Positions 48,326-59,339 of a DNA stretch of 64,000 nucleotides are shown piece by piece (the stretch's first letter is position 1; the number at the start of each line of letters is the position of its first letter). This stretch comes from Erodium maritimum (lineage: Eukaryota; Streptophyta; Magnoliopsida; Geraniales; Geraniaceae). A program made the translations under genes and the position numbers. The stretch covers positions 52,610,531-52,674,530 of the forward strand of contig OY997591.1 of assembly GCA_963921825.1 (NCBI GenBank), given 5' to 3'. The notes beneath the pieces were generated by a model that was not told the origin of the DNA, did no database searches, and saw only the letters and a list, made by a program, of their open reading frames with translations.

Positions 48326-48640
48326 TTACAGTCCCATAAAATTACCACGAAATCAAGCACAGCAGCACCGACCCAGATCAACCAATCCAATAAAAAAGCA
48401 AACAATTGGGTTTTATTAAAAACGGCAACAGATTCAGCAAGAGCACGGCAGAGATTTCACGGAATGCTTGCTGATGAAGGTCAGTAAAAGGAAAGAGAGA
48501 GTGTGAATTGTGGGCGCTCGCAGCGCAGTGATGACGCGTACACGGTCGGTCATGGATGGTCAACCCCAGAGAGAGAGAGATAGCTACGACACGAGCTGTT
48601 TCTGGTTATAATTTTCGAATTGGAGAAAAGGAAGTGAGGA
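48326..48640 (-). promoter_or_regulatory. 5' UTR and core promoter side of the glycosyltransferase gene
   Basis: Sequence upstream of the start codon, with a pyrimidine patch on the minus strand (GA repeat on plus at about 48570-48582), as at HWS. No clear TATA box was placed. Confidence 0.4.
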
Positions 48641-50198
48641 TTTAGATAGAGAGATAGATGAAGATACTCTGCCAACAAATCTAAATCTCACGACGCACTC
48701 TTCTCGCTAATTATTCGGAGTTTTGTGGACTCCTGTCCGAAAACTGTCCCCTATTTATCTTTCCAACGAAGGAACCAAATATTTCTCTAAATAAAAACAG
48801 AAACCATCACCCTTTTTTGAATATTTTTAAATTTTCTTTTTTGAACAAAAATTGCAATATTATAACTTCTTAAGAACGATTACATCGAAATGTCTCGAGG
48901 AATATGTTCCTCGATCATGAAAGGTCAGTGTGAACGAACAACGGTTCACTGAAACTTGTAGTACCAGAACCGTCACTGACGGTATTTTGACGCCCCATGA
49001 GCAAAGATAGAAGACGGAGAGGGGGAACGGGATACCGGAGATCCTGAGGGACCTCTATAGTAATTGTGGTGGCGGGAGGCAAAGTATCGTCTAAGGACCC
49101 CTCCCTGAGCCAGTCCCCGATGCTCAGGTGGTGTATCATCCCTCCCAGCGGGGCATCTCCCCCACCTATAACTTGGCGTCCCAACCTGATGTTGACGTCA
49201 TCCTTCCCAGTACTTCAGTAGTTGCACCCCTACGATCCAAAGGCGTCATTGCTTCCATAGCTCCCGCTCCAGGATGAGCACGTCCTCCACTCCTAAACCA
49301 CCACGCTCCCAAGGTAGTCGGGCAGCAATCGAATTAATAGAGAACTGATCTCCATCAGCCCCTCGCCAGATGTTCCCGCGTATAAGAGCGGGGGCTCGTG
49401 TATAGGACCACCCAGGGAGGCTTATCGCGGGCACTTGGCTGACATCCCAGGTGGGGGCTCGAGGGTCTGGGTTAGGTACTAGGTCCATTTTTACCCTCAT
49501 CCCCCTTCCTCGAGGTAACCGAGCCTTAGGTATCGGATTCATTGTCACCAGGGTTGGGGCCACAGGCTCCAGCTCCCAACCCACCGCATCACCCTCACCT
49601 CCAAAATCCCCATATGATTGCGACGCCACCCCCGGAGGAAAACATTGGTGAACCACCGGGCGTCTGACGCGGGGGCGCGGTCCTCTCGCCTCATTGTACC
49701 GCAGCAGACCTCTCTGGTACATCGGGAGATGAGTCTAAGGGTACCATGTGGAGGTCGTCGTTTGGACTTTTCCCCAGACAGGGTTCTCCAAGTGCTCTGA
49801 CTCCTCCATCCTCGAGTCCCGAGGCGAAGGGCCACCAGTCCCAAAAGTAGGACCGGGAACGACTCCGCTACAGGGTATCCAAACCCTACCCCGCCTTCGT
49901 GCCCAGCCGCGACGAACAAACATGGAGGAAGCTTCCACCGTACTCTGCCTCACACCGTAGCGGTCGCGGATCAGGTGGTGGAATCGGGTCCTGACTAACG
50001 TGACCGAGGAGAAGGTCGCGCTTTCCGTCACGTCCCGGACCATCCCCACCTCCATGAAGTGATAGGGTGCAGACTTCCTAGCCGCACCTCCCGGCTGCGT
50101 GTCCCCCCCCCCAGCCACCAGAGCAAGGTCGTGGTGAGCCCAGGGAGACAGGCTAGGGCCCGGTTGTAGAGGGGCCGTTGTGTGGCGTGGGTCGTAAG

Positions 50199-52173
50199 TG
50201 TGAAGACCGCTCCGGCTTTAAACGGGTTAAGTTTTAAGTTTTTGTTCGATCGGAACGTCGAGGGTGAATTTTATGTTTAATCTCTTATTCGTTAAAAAAA
50301 TGAATTTTGAATCAGTTTTAATTAAATAAACAAAAAGGTTTTAAAAAAAAACGGGAAAGAAGTTGGGCCGGTCAGACCCGACCAGACCCGCAGGCCTAGC
50401 CAGGCCAGGCCGACCTTGTTTCCCCTCGCGTGGGCCTTGAGGCATGTCCCTTGTGTGAGGCCCAAACGTCTCTGGCCCGAGGATAAAACCCCTCTCTTAG
50501 GGTTTCTGCCTCATTTCGAAGCCGCCTCACGCTTTCCTCTCTCCCTCTCTGAAAATCGATCCCGTCCTCTCTCTGGTTCTCTCAGCTCCGGCCGCCATCG
50601 TCGGCCGCCCTCACTCGCCCCTTTCTCCCTTCTTCGTCCTCTCCGTCCCGAGTACAGACCGTCGCCGACCTCATCTCTTCGTCTCCTTCGATCCTCTCAG
50701 AACCCACTCCCTCATCTCCGAACCCCTCGCCGCCCTTTCTCTGCTCCAGAATCACACGCGCCACCCTTGCTCTGCTCCAGAATCACACGGGCCGCCCTCA
50801 CGCCACCGGTTCAAACCTCGCCGAGCTCTCTCCCATCACCACCTTACTTCTTCTTCTTCGTTCTTCTTCCCAGAGAGTCGTCGAACCCCTCGCTGTCCAG
50901 ATCCGTTACGGAGAGCCGTCTCCGCCGTGCTCAACCACCTCCCCGTCGTGTTCCCTTTTCCTACGGTGAGATTCCGATCCGTGGAGCTTCGGTCGGCAAC
51001 GGCGCCGCCGGTGGTCGGCCGGATTCATTCCCCGATCTTTTCCTTCTTTTATTTTCTTTCCCGAGCTTCCTCTTCTTGTTTTCTTTCTGTCCCGGTTTTT
51101 CCTTGACCTGGGCTTTGTTGAAGTCGAACCCTTTTTGGATCCGGTTTCTTCTGGAACTGAAGTATTGAACTGATAAGTTAACTAAATTAAAAACGAAAAT
51201 CAGTTTTGGTTAACAAAAATGATTTATTTTTTAAAAAAAAGGGTTAAAATCAGATTTGATTTAAAGACGGTTTTGGACTTGAGCAAACCTGGAACGAACT
51301 NNNNNNNNNNNNNNNNNNNNNNNNNNNNNNNNNNNNNNNNNNNNNNNNNNNNNNNNNNNNNNNNNNNNNNNNNNNNNNNNNNNNNNNNNNNNNNNNNNNN
51401 NNNNNNNNNNNNNNNNNNNNNNNNNNNNNNNNNNNNNNNNNNNNNNNNNNNNNNNNNNNNNNNNNNNNNNNNNNNNNNNNNNNNNNNNNNNNNNNNNNNN
51501 AGGTCTAGGCCGATGGAGATTCTGGTATGACTATTTGATATTGAGCCCCGGTTGTTTGACGGGAAGATATCTAGGCCGATGATGTTCCGGTACGATATGA
51601 GGGTGTCGGGCTGTGGACAGCCGACCGAGTAGGGGACTTCGGTACGGGACGTGTTATACTTTTACAGTTTACTTTATGTTGATGACTTGTTAATTGGTGT
51701 GATGGTTGTTGTTTGTGCTGTTTGGGTGATTGTGGTTGTTAGTGTGGTTTGGTCTCGAGTTGAGGATTGTGGTTACGAGTTCCGTTGGAAATTAGTTGTG
51801 TGTTGTACTAGTATGCCCTAATTGGACGGTTACCCGTGGTGGTGAGCGCTTGCTTATGGCCTTAACTACTTTTCCTACTGAGTGAAAGCTCACCCCTTAC
51901 CTTGTTGTTTTTCAGGTTCTAAGAGGGAAGTGTACTAGCCGGATGCTCGATGCTTGGGAGCTTACGAGGGTCCTAGGCTAGATAGTCTAGAGACGTACAA
52001 CGTTTTGAAGTATTTATTGTCTTTAAGTTTTATTTAAGAGTTATTGACTTGTTTATCAAACTTATAAATCGCGGATTATTATTTTAAGCTCTTTAACTTA
52101 GCTGTCTTTTAAATTTTATTATTGTTTGAGTTCACGTCTCGAGTCCGGTCAAAACCGGATTTGGGGCGTGACA
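50199..52173 (+). mobile_element. Solo LTR, Ty3/gypsy type, containing an assembly gap
   Basis: It starts TGTGAAGACCGC and ends TTTGGGGCGTGACA. The flanks are GTAAG (50194-50198) and ATAAG (52174-52178), a 5-bp duplication with one change. The last ~300 bp closely resemble the LTR at 22827-25467, including CTACTGAGTGAAAGCTCACC (about 51877) and GTCTCGAGTCCGGTCAAAA (about 52135). Near 50482, GGATAAAACCC followed by AGGGTTT may be the LTR promoter. The long frame at 50416-51168 is C-rich leader, not a gene. True length is unknown because of the gap. Confidence 0.82.
51301..51500. other. Assembly gap (200 N)
   Basis: Exactly 200 N, which suggests a placeholder of arbitrary size. It ends at the edge of a tandem array in the LTR, which may have collapsed. 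Confidence 0.99.
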
Positions 52174-52560
52174 ATAAGGCACCCCAATTCCCTGCATCGA
52201 TTCGTCTAGCGGAAGAGAATGAGGCACGCCTCGCGGATTAGAGAACTCAGCCGACATCGGAAAAGAAGAGACTCGAGGTCTCATGGCAATCAGACCAGCA
52301 GCTGGCGAGATCACAGAAGGGACGGCGAGGAGAGGGAAGACGAAGGGTGCAGTATGGGGATCCAATCCCATCGGTATATATCCCCCACACCAAGCGTGGT
52401 CTGCGAGGGTATCGACCGGATGGGACTGAGGAACACGGGGACTGCAATTCCCACAGGAGCTGCAGGCGGCGTGGGAGCGGCGGTTGCAGAGAAGAGCTTC
52501 ATAGCGGCTAGAGGATAGAGTCAGGGTTAGTTTCTCAAGGATGAGAGAGTTCTTTTTCTT

Positions 52561-53660
52561 GTTGTCGTATACAATGAACTTGTTATTAGATAGTTTTTGG
52601 AAAAAGAGATAATTCTATTGTTTCAAGTTCTTTAAATTTTATCTTTGAGTAGCACCATTTATAAAAACTTTCAATTATCTGTAGATGAAAAAAGGATTTA
52701 ATATTAATTTCATAAAATAATAGAAAATTGCTGAAAAAATATGGATGGATTGACTCAAGCATACACGTTATAGATTTAGCTAGATTTAGTTTTTACTCTA
52801 CGTAAAGCTCCAAAATGTTGCAATTTGATCATAAGATTTTTAATTATTCTTGAAATTGGAGGGGTGGTGGTGGTGGAAGTGCAAAAAGAAGGAATTGTGA
52901 GGGTGTTTTAATAAATAAATATTGGGAAGAAATAGGTAAATGGTGTAAGTTGATATTAATAACATGGGTGTGTCCTACACAAGTGTCCCTCATGCCTCCA
53001 TCAGCTGTCATGTCTCATGTGTGGTGATACAGATACTGGCTGGTATCAACTCCTTGCTCTTGTTTAGAGGTAATAAAGGACTACATACATTAATGTTTGC
53101 AGTTTGTTTGTTTATTTATTTTACTTTTTAATTTTATTAAAAGATTCATTCAAATATTTAACCCTAAACAACACCGATATTTTACTGTTTTTTTTTTTTG
53201 AAATGCACGGTTCCGCCACATGCAGTCAGTTTGTGACGTGATCAACATTAGTGAGGGAATTTCGACGGTTGTAGCATGTTTCAACAACAGAGAAGAGGAC
53301 CCAAAATAAGGGGAAGGTCGGGCGAGTCTATCGTCTGGGCGATCTAACCTCTCATTCTCTGTTTTTGATCTTGCTCTTTCGTTGTTTGAACAATATTTAA
53401 ACGTTCAGTAAAGCCTTAAGGAGGATGTCGAGAATAGTGAGGACGAAGTTATCCCTGATGCGTCTTTTGGAAAAGCTTTAACCCATATTTCGATTACTAA
53501 TCGTTTTCTGTGCTTGAACCCGGGTAGCACGCAAGCATGGTAGGCGGTAGTTTTGAGCGGCTTTTTTTTTTGTTTTTGTCTTGCTTGGGTTTGTTTTGCT
53601 ATCTTTTTTGCTCTTGTAGCTGTAATGGTTTGCGGAAAAGGTCCTTGTTTGAGGATCGCT
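52561..53660. other. Intergenic DNA
   Basis: AT-rich, then from about 53190 a mixed segment with T-runs near 53185 and 53561 that could be a retroposon remnant. No gene seen. Confidence 0.3.
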
Positions 53661-53790
53661 TGTTGGATTAAATCTCTAAATTTATATCATAAGGTTATGA
53701 TCAATATTTGGTTGGTCCAATTGCCAATATGTGCAATTATATTGGTGCCTTTTCATTTATAACTTTTGATGGAGAAGTTAGAAAATGAGA

Positions 53791-53826
<36 letters not shown>

Positions 53827-54034
53827 TTGGTCCCCAAGTCCACACATACTCAGACTTCTCATTACGTTACTCATACACCATCTTTGAGAGAGAAATAAAA
53901 GAGTGGGAGGACTTGAAAGATCAAAGATTTTTGTTCTTCAAAGCTTCTTCTGGCAATGGCTAGAGGTAAGTGATCTTAATTCCGCATTTATGTGATTATA
54001 ACGTGTTTGCATGATCACATGTTGAGTACTTACA
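53661..54034 (+). repeat. Copia 5' LTR
   Basis: 374 bp, TGTTGGATTA...TTACA. A (TA)n run sits at about 53797-53824. It matches the 3' LTR along about 340 bp with a single base change apart from (TA)n length. Confidence 0.9.
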
Positions 54035-54036
54035 GT

Positions 54037-54048
54037 TGGTATCAGAGC
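54037..54048 (+). promoter_or_regulatory. Primer-binding site (initiator Met-tRNA)
   Basis: TGGTATCAGAGC lies 2 nt after the LTR end, complementary to the 3' end of plant initiator tRNA-Met, the usual primer for reverse transcription of Ty1/copia. Confidence 0.95.
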
Positions 54049-54368
54049 ATGTTAATTCTCTGCCTTGTTTTCTTTTTTCCAAGTTTATGCAATTGTTGGG
54101 TTTTGTTTATTTTGCATGATTCTTGTGTTTTGATTATGGAAATCATATGGAAAATCGATTTCCATGAATTCTGGGCTTTGAAACAATTTTTTTGATGCCT
54201 TTTTGAGGGAGATCCGACCGGGTCTGCAATTGGGTCTGAACCGGATCGTTTAGACCCGGCTGGAGGTTGAAGACGAGTTGACTGTGTCTCTGGTCGTTGA
54301 CCGGGTCATGGACCCGGGTCTGGTACAAACGCGGGTCAGGTTCTGGGTAAAAAAAAAATTAATCCTGT

Positions 54369-54424
54369 GGGATTCAAACCCAGGCGGGGTTACACGCAGA
54401 ACAACAGGCTTTTGCCGCTGGGCT
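54369..54424 (-). other. tRNA-like (SINE-like) A/B box unit in the copia leader, copy 1
   Basis: On the minus strand, AGCCCAGCGG (A-box-like, about 54415-54424) is followed by GGGTTTGAATCCC (B-box-like, 54369-54381). The B box has T for the consensus C. No full tRNA can be drawn. Confidence 0.5.
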
Positions 54425-54566
54425 GTGTGCTCTATTTAACAAAATAGAGTGTCAAAATGTTCTTGTAGTTTTGTTTGGGTCGTGGACAAAATCCAACCCG
54501 CCCATTCTGGGCCTTTCTAGGCTGGTTTTTGGGTTTAAAACAAAATTATACATTTTGAAAACAGCA

Positions 54567-54620
54567 GGATTCAAACCAGGGTACTTCACTATGACAAAGC
54601 AGACCTTCACCACTAGGCTA
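54567..54620 (-). other. tRNA-like (SINE-like) A/B box unit in the copia leader, copy 2
   Basis: On the minus strand, TAGCCTAGTGG (54610-54620) matches the A-box consensus and GGTTTGAATCC (54567-54577) resembles the B box. Spacing is tRNA-like. It lies about 200 bp from copy 1, in the same antisense orientation. Confidence 0.55.
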
Positions 54621-54982
54621 AATGAGTTCTTTGTTCATCTTGTTCACTGGAATTATTTGTTTCATCAGTGGATCCCTCGAGCTGATTTTTCAGCTACAAA
54701 TTGCCATGTTTTGGTGTTTTATTATCCATCTTTGATTTATGTATGTGTATATTGTTTGTTTAAAGAGTAGCCACAGCATCTTTAAATTAACAATGTATAT
54801 ATATGAAAATAAATCTTTAAGTTTGTGATTAATTATATCAAGGTTTGATAGAATCGATCCCACAGGATATTCTATAAAACTCTATATAATTGATCAGAAT
54901 AAAATGTCAAAATTATATTTCCTAATCTACCCACATGAATTAGGAAAAAGAACATAATTTTGATAGTTTTATTGGTTGCTAT

Positions 54983-55360
54983 GTATGAATGTTCTATTTG
55001 CGTATAACTTTAGCCCACAGGCAAGTTGTACGCCGATAAATTTATTATTGTATGAATGTTCTATTTGCATATGACTTTAGCCCACAGGCAAGTTGTATGT
55101 CGATAGATGCATTTTGTATGCTTATGTTTGTAAAGCATGATAGTTAGTCTCATTTATGTTTTTTCTTTTATACTATGCATGTAATAGTTGCGGCATCAAA
55201 CTCTTTGAATAATAATGACCTCAAAGTAGAGTTTCACATGTTGAATGGGGAAAACTACTCCATCTGGAAAGAGAGGGTACTTATGTGTATATGAAACGTT
55301 TTGTTACGTATGACTTTAGCCCACATGCAAGTTGTACGTTGATAGATATGTTTTGTATGC
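54983..55360 (+). repeat. Three copies of a ~66-bp repeat across the leader/gag boundary
   Basis: Units at about 54983-55040, 55051-55108 and 55285-55360 share ACTTTAGCCCACA and GCAAGTTGTA. The third copy lies inside gag and introduces stops after NGENYSIWKERVLM. Confidence 0.75.
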
Positions 55361-55577
55361 ATAAGGGGATTGGTGGAGAAGTATGGAAATGCTCGTTCGT
55401 TTTTCGCAGCGATTGATGAGAAATTCCAGACTTCGGATAAATCCTTAGCTAGTACCCTCATCGGACAGTTTTCCTCTGTTAAGCTCACGTGTCTCTGTGA
55501 TGTGCGCGAGCACATCATGAGAATAAGGAATATTGCGGCAAAATTAAAGACATTAGAGCTTGAGATGCCATATGCCT

Positions 55578-58500
55578 TGTAAAACCCGCTTATTTAAAAA
55601 AGAGTATCCTTTTGTAATTAGAATCGTCGGGGTAGGTTTGTGCAATAAGCGTTTTTGTAAAAAAAAAAAAACTTTTGGGTCGGACCGGGTCGGACCGGAC
55701 CCGACCAGCAACCTGGCCAGGCCAGACCCGACCGACCAGGCCCCCTCGCTTGGGCCTGAGGCCCGTTTACTCGCCAGCGGCCCAAAAGGGGCAACCAGCC
55801 CGTGTATATAAGAGGCTGAATTAGGGTTTTGAACCCTAATTCATTTGCCCTCTCTCCCTCTAACTTCACTTCAGCCGCCCCCCTCATCTCCCGAACCCGA
55901 TTCTCTCTCTCTCCCATCTCCATCCACCTCTGACGACCTCCCACCAGCTCCGGCCGCACTCCTCTCACGCCACCACCGCTCTCCTCTCACGCCACCACCG
56001 CCCTTCCCTCCCACGACGACCACGCCGCCGGCCAAATCCTCTCCCTCACTCCCGTCCGCCTCCCTCTTCTCCTTCGTTTTCAACTCCGGCCACCACGACC
56101 TCGCCGAGCCCCTCCCTCTCACCCGCGCCGGAATCGACGTCTCCGACCAAAAAGGGCATCTCCCTTCCCTATTCCGGCCAGCGCACCCCGTCTCCTTTCC
56201 CTCTCCGTCCAGCCACCACGACACCACCGAGCCACCGCCGTCCCGAGCTCCGTCACGCCTCCACGCCGTCGCCGTGCACGACCAGAGCCGAGACGGACTC
56301 GCCGACGCCGTCCTCCTCTCTCCCAAGAGTCCACCACCTCGTCTTCCACGGTGAGATTCTCACCACGGGGTTTGGTCGCCGGCGGCGTCTCCGTCGGTGG
56401 CCGGCCGGTTTCAAACCCGAGCCCCTCGTTTTCGGTTTCCCGTGCTGCTCTTTTCGAGTTAAATTTGGATCTGATAGATAGAAACGTTATCTGTTAAACC
56501 TGCTAAGAATTTGTTTAATTTTTGGGAACTGATTTTGAATTGAAAAGGGGAATAATTGAATCAAAAATCAAATTGGAGAAAAAGATGGTTTTTGGATCTG
56601 TTTTGGTTGGAATCGAAATAAGGACTTTGGAAAGAAAAGGGTTGTAAAATGAAAATCAGATTTAAGGAAAAGGGGATTTAAAATAAAAAGGAATTAAAAT
56701 CAATTCGGTTTTAAAAACGGTTTTAAATCGAGGAGTTTGAGAATCTAAGTTGTAAACGGGATTTAGGGACGGTTGTTCAAAAGCCGAACCTAATTCATTT
56801 TGGGCTCAAAAGATCAGAACAGAAACAGATTTGAAATAAAAAGGGAATTTGAATTAAAATAAAAACCGTTCTGTTTTGAAAAAGGGTTATTAATCGGATT
56901 TGGGAACGACTCTGGAACTCTGGGTAAAATGGACTGCTATTCGGGTTTAAAAAGGAACAAAAGCGGACCGCTGAATCGGATCTCGGGATTCGTGCATTGG
57001 GACCGTGCCTCGCATGCACCGGTTTCGGTGCTCGGGTACTCAGACCCGATTCGCCGTGACCCCGCTTTTATCTCGCTCGAGTTTAAAGGACAACTGCCGG
57101 TTTAAAACTGGTTTAATCGTGACCTTTAAATTAACCTAAGAACCGCCGCTAATTTTGGCTTTCGTGTTATCTTTAGCGTCTGGCTTCGATCGAAGTGAAG
57201 CCCGGAGGTAGCGAGCCCGAACGTCAGCAACTAGGAAACATAGCGGTTGCTCTTCGCTTGAGGTAGGGAAAAGTAGCCGGATCTCGGCCCTGACCAGGGA
57301 AAGTTAACAGTAGAAATGCTTGTGACACTGGGGTGTTGTGGGTTGAGTAGGTTAGCGAATATTAGAATTGCATGATGCGGGATTGTAGCGTTTAAGAGAA
57401 AAGCATGTGACACTTAGTAGTGTCGTAGGAACAGAGAACTTAGCGTTAATTGTTTTACTGGAGGCACATGACCATGCCCGGAGGTTGATTGCGAACTTAT
57501 CGACATTAGGAGTACTGGAGGCATATGACCATGCCCGGAGGTTGTTTGTGAAACTAGCGATCTTAGGATTGTTGGAGGCATCGTTTATGCCGGAGGTTGT
57601 TGTGCGTTTTTGTTGTTGAGTTGGGTGGCCTTGAGAGCCCGTGTTAATTGTTGTTGAGTTTGGGTGGCCTTGAGAGCCCGTGTTAATTGTTGTTGAGTTG
57701 GGTGGCCTTGAGAGCCCGTGTTAATTGTTGTTGTGTTTGGGTGGCCTTGAGAGCCCGTGTTAATTGTTGTTGTGTTTGGGTGGCCTTGAGAGCCCGTGTT
57801 AATTGTTGTTGCGTTTGGGTGGCCTTGAGAGCCCGTGTTAATTGTTGCTGAGTCTTGGGTGGCCATGAGAGCCCGTATTGTCATTTTGGTGTCTTGGGAG
57901 GCCGTGAGTGCCTGTGGGGCTGTTGAGTCCGAGGTTTACTGTTGAGGTGTCTTGAGTGGCCTTGAGTGCCTGTTTGTTGAACTTGCTTGTGTTTGTGGTT
58001 GTGTTTGCCCGAACCGACTGTGTGTCGGGGAGTGGTGTGGATTTTGGCAGGTAACGAGCATTCTTCGGCTGGCCTGACCAAACTCGAGCCTCGGCAGGTT
58101 CTGAGCATTCTTCGACTAGCCTGTTCCGTGTCCGGATCCCGAAAGGTTATGAGCATTCTTCGCCTAGCCTGATCCGTGACCGGGTCCCGGCATGTTACGA
58201 GCATTCTTCGGTTGGCCTGATCTGTGTACGAGGCTCGGCAGGTTCTGAGCATTCTTCGGCTAGCCTGATCCGTGTCCGTGTCTTTGGGGAAGGTTATTGT
58301 TGGTTGTGTCGGGTTTACTTTTACGAGTTTGAGGTCGAGTCTGGTGAGGGAGGTTACTGAGCAGCTGGTTTGCGATCCTTTGTGATCTTGTTTGGTGTGC
58401 GATCCTTTGTGATCTTGTTTGGTGTTGCGTCGTTTCTTTCGAGTCCTTGGGAGAGGTCGTGATCGTTGTGTCGGGTCTACTTTACGTGTCAAGTGTTGAG

Positions 58501-58934
58501 TTGGTCAAGGAAGGTAACAATGGGTGTATGAACAGTCAGAGTCCTTGGGTTGGGGACAGTGTCCCCCGTTGTAGACTTTATTATTGGTATTACCGGCATC
58601 GTCTGCTAATTATGCCGTAGTCAGTCTGTTATCCGTGGTGGTGAGCGAACGCTCACCCCTAGCTGCTTTTCCTACAGGTACTGTTCGTGGGACGGACTAG
58701 GTGAGCTCTCGAAGCTTGTGGAGCCAGGAGCAGAGTCCGGGTTTTGTCTTTTGAGTCTAGTGACGGATACCGTGTACTTTTGTCCACTTGTTAGGACGTG
58801 TTTTAAACTGTATTTATTATTTTGTTGAACAAATGGTACTTTTAAAGTGTTTTAATGAAAACAGGTTTTCAAGTGTTTTTATGTTTTAAATGTCCGCGTC
58901 CCTAGTTCGGTTTTACTGAAATTGGGGCGTGACA
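55578..58934 (+). mobile_element. Solo LTR, Ty3/gypsy type, nested in copia gag
   Basis: 3357 bp, starts TGTAAAACCCGC and ends ATTGGGGCGTGACA, with a perfect TGCCT duplication at 55573-55577 and 58935-58939. A TATA box (GTGTATATAAGAGG, about 55801-55814) followed by AGGGTTTTGAACC sets plus orientation. Long frames at 55845-56354 and elsewhere are C-rich leader, not genes. It shares its 3' end and the GAGCGAACGCTCACCCC block (about 58642) with the other two LTRs, but carries different tandem arrays. Confidence 0.9.
57455..58290 (+). repeat. Three tandem arrays inside the nested LTR
   Basis: Array 1 (about 57460-57605): three ~60-bp units with CATGCCCGGAGGTTG. Array 2 (about 57612-57910): seven ~42-bp units with GGTGGCCTTGAGAGCCCGTG. 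Array 3 (about 58049-58290): five ~47-bp units with GAGCATTCTTCGGCTAGCCT. Open frames across them reflect periodicity, not coding. Confidence 0.85.
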
Positions 58935-59339
58935 TGCCTTCATGGTGCATTGCATTTTGAACATTCTTCCTCATCAATTCGGTACTTTTGAAATATCTTA
59001 CAACACACATAAGGATAAATGGTCGATGAATGAACTCATGACTATGTGTTTTCAAGAGGAAAACCGGTTGATAATGAAGCAATGTGAGATTGTAATGCTT
59101 ACAACCCATAAAAAGGCAAGACGACATCATAAGGACGAGTCCAATGTGGTTGATGTTCATGTTAACGCATGGTGGATTGAATATCGTTCTTCAATCCATG
59201 TTTCAACATAGATGCAGGAAACGAGCAATGCATTTATTAAGGTAACAAAGTGCGCCCAGTGCTAAATATGTTGAAACATGCCAGATAACTTTATCTAGTG
59301 GTTATTTGTTAACTTTTCATGATACATTCTTGGATTTCC

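Larger units (their letters stand above)
48836..52560 (-). mobile_element. LINE-like or retroposon remnant, minus strand, split by a solo LTR
   Basis: Minus-strand, GC-rich, stop-poor frames run from about 52502 (52371-52179 on the far side of the LTR) through 50118-49735 and 49722-49246, and 49184-48915. The 3' end is AT-rich and lies near 48836. The GC-rich frames carry no domain I can name; the position and composition suggest an ORF1-like region. A solo LTR (50199-52173) splits it. Confidence 0.45.
55190..59300 (+). pseudogene. Copia gag pseudogene, split by a solo LTR
   Basis: Gag begins near 55195 with LNGENYSIWKERVLM, the usual N-terminal Gag motif of plant copia. It continues at 55370-55577 (KYGNARSFFAAIDEKF, DVREHIMRI, LKTLELEMP). 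After the LTR it resumes in register in sense (VHCILNILPHQFGTFEIS, YNTHKDKWSMNELM, about 58937-59030). The LTR, a repeat insertion and stops destroy it. Confidence 0.85.

Noticed and set aside
50416-51168. 250-residue plus-strand open frame
   Set aside because: It lies in the C-rich leader of a gypsy-type LTR, has low-complexity Pro/Ser/Arg composition and no domain.
55845-56354. 169-residue plus-strand frame and its antisense partner
   Set aside because: C-rich LTR leader sequence with Pro/Ser repeats; no conserved protein features.
57600-58300. Regularly spaced repeats resembling a CRISPR array
   Set aside because: The units are contiguous tandem repeats without unique spacers, in plant LTR DNA.
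57585-58492. Minus-strand frames of 99 and 203 residues
   Set aside because: They are translations of tandem arrays within the LTR; periodicity alone keeps them open.
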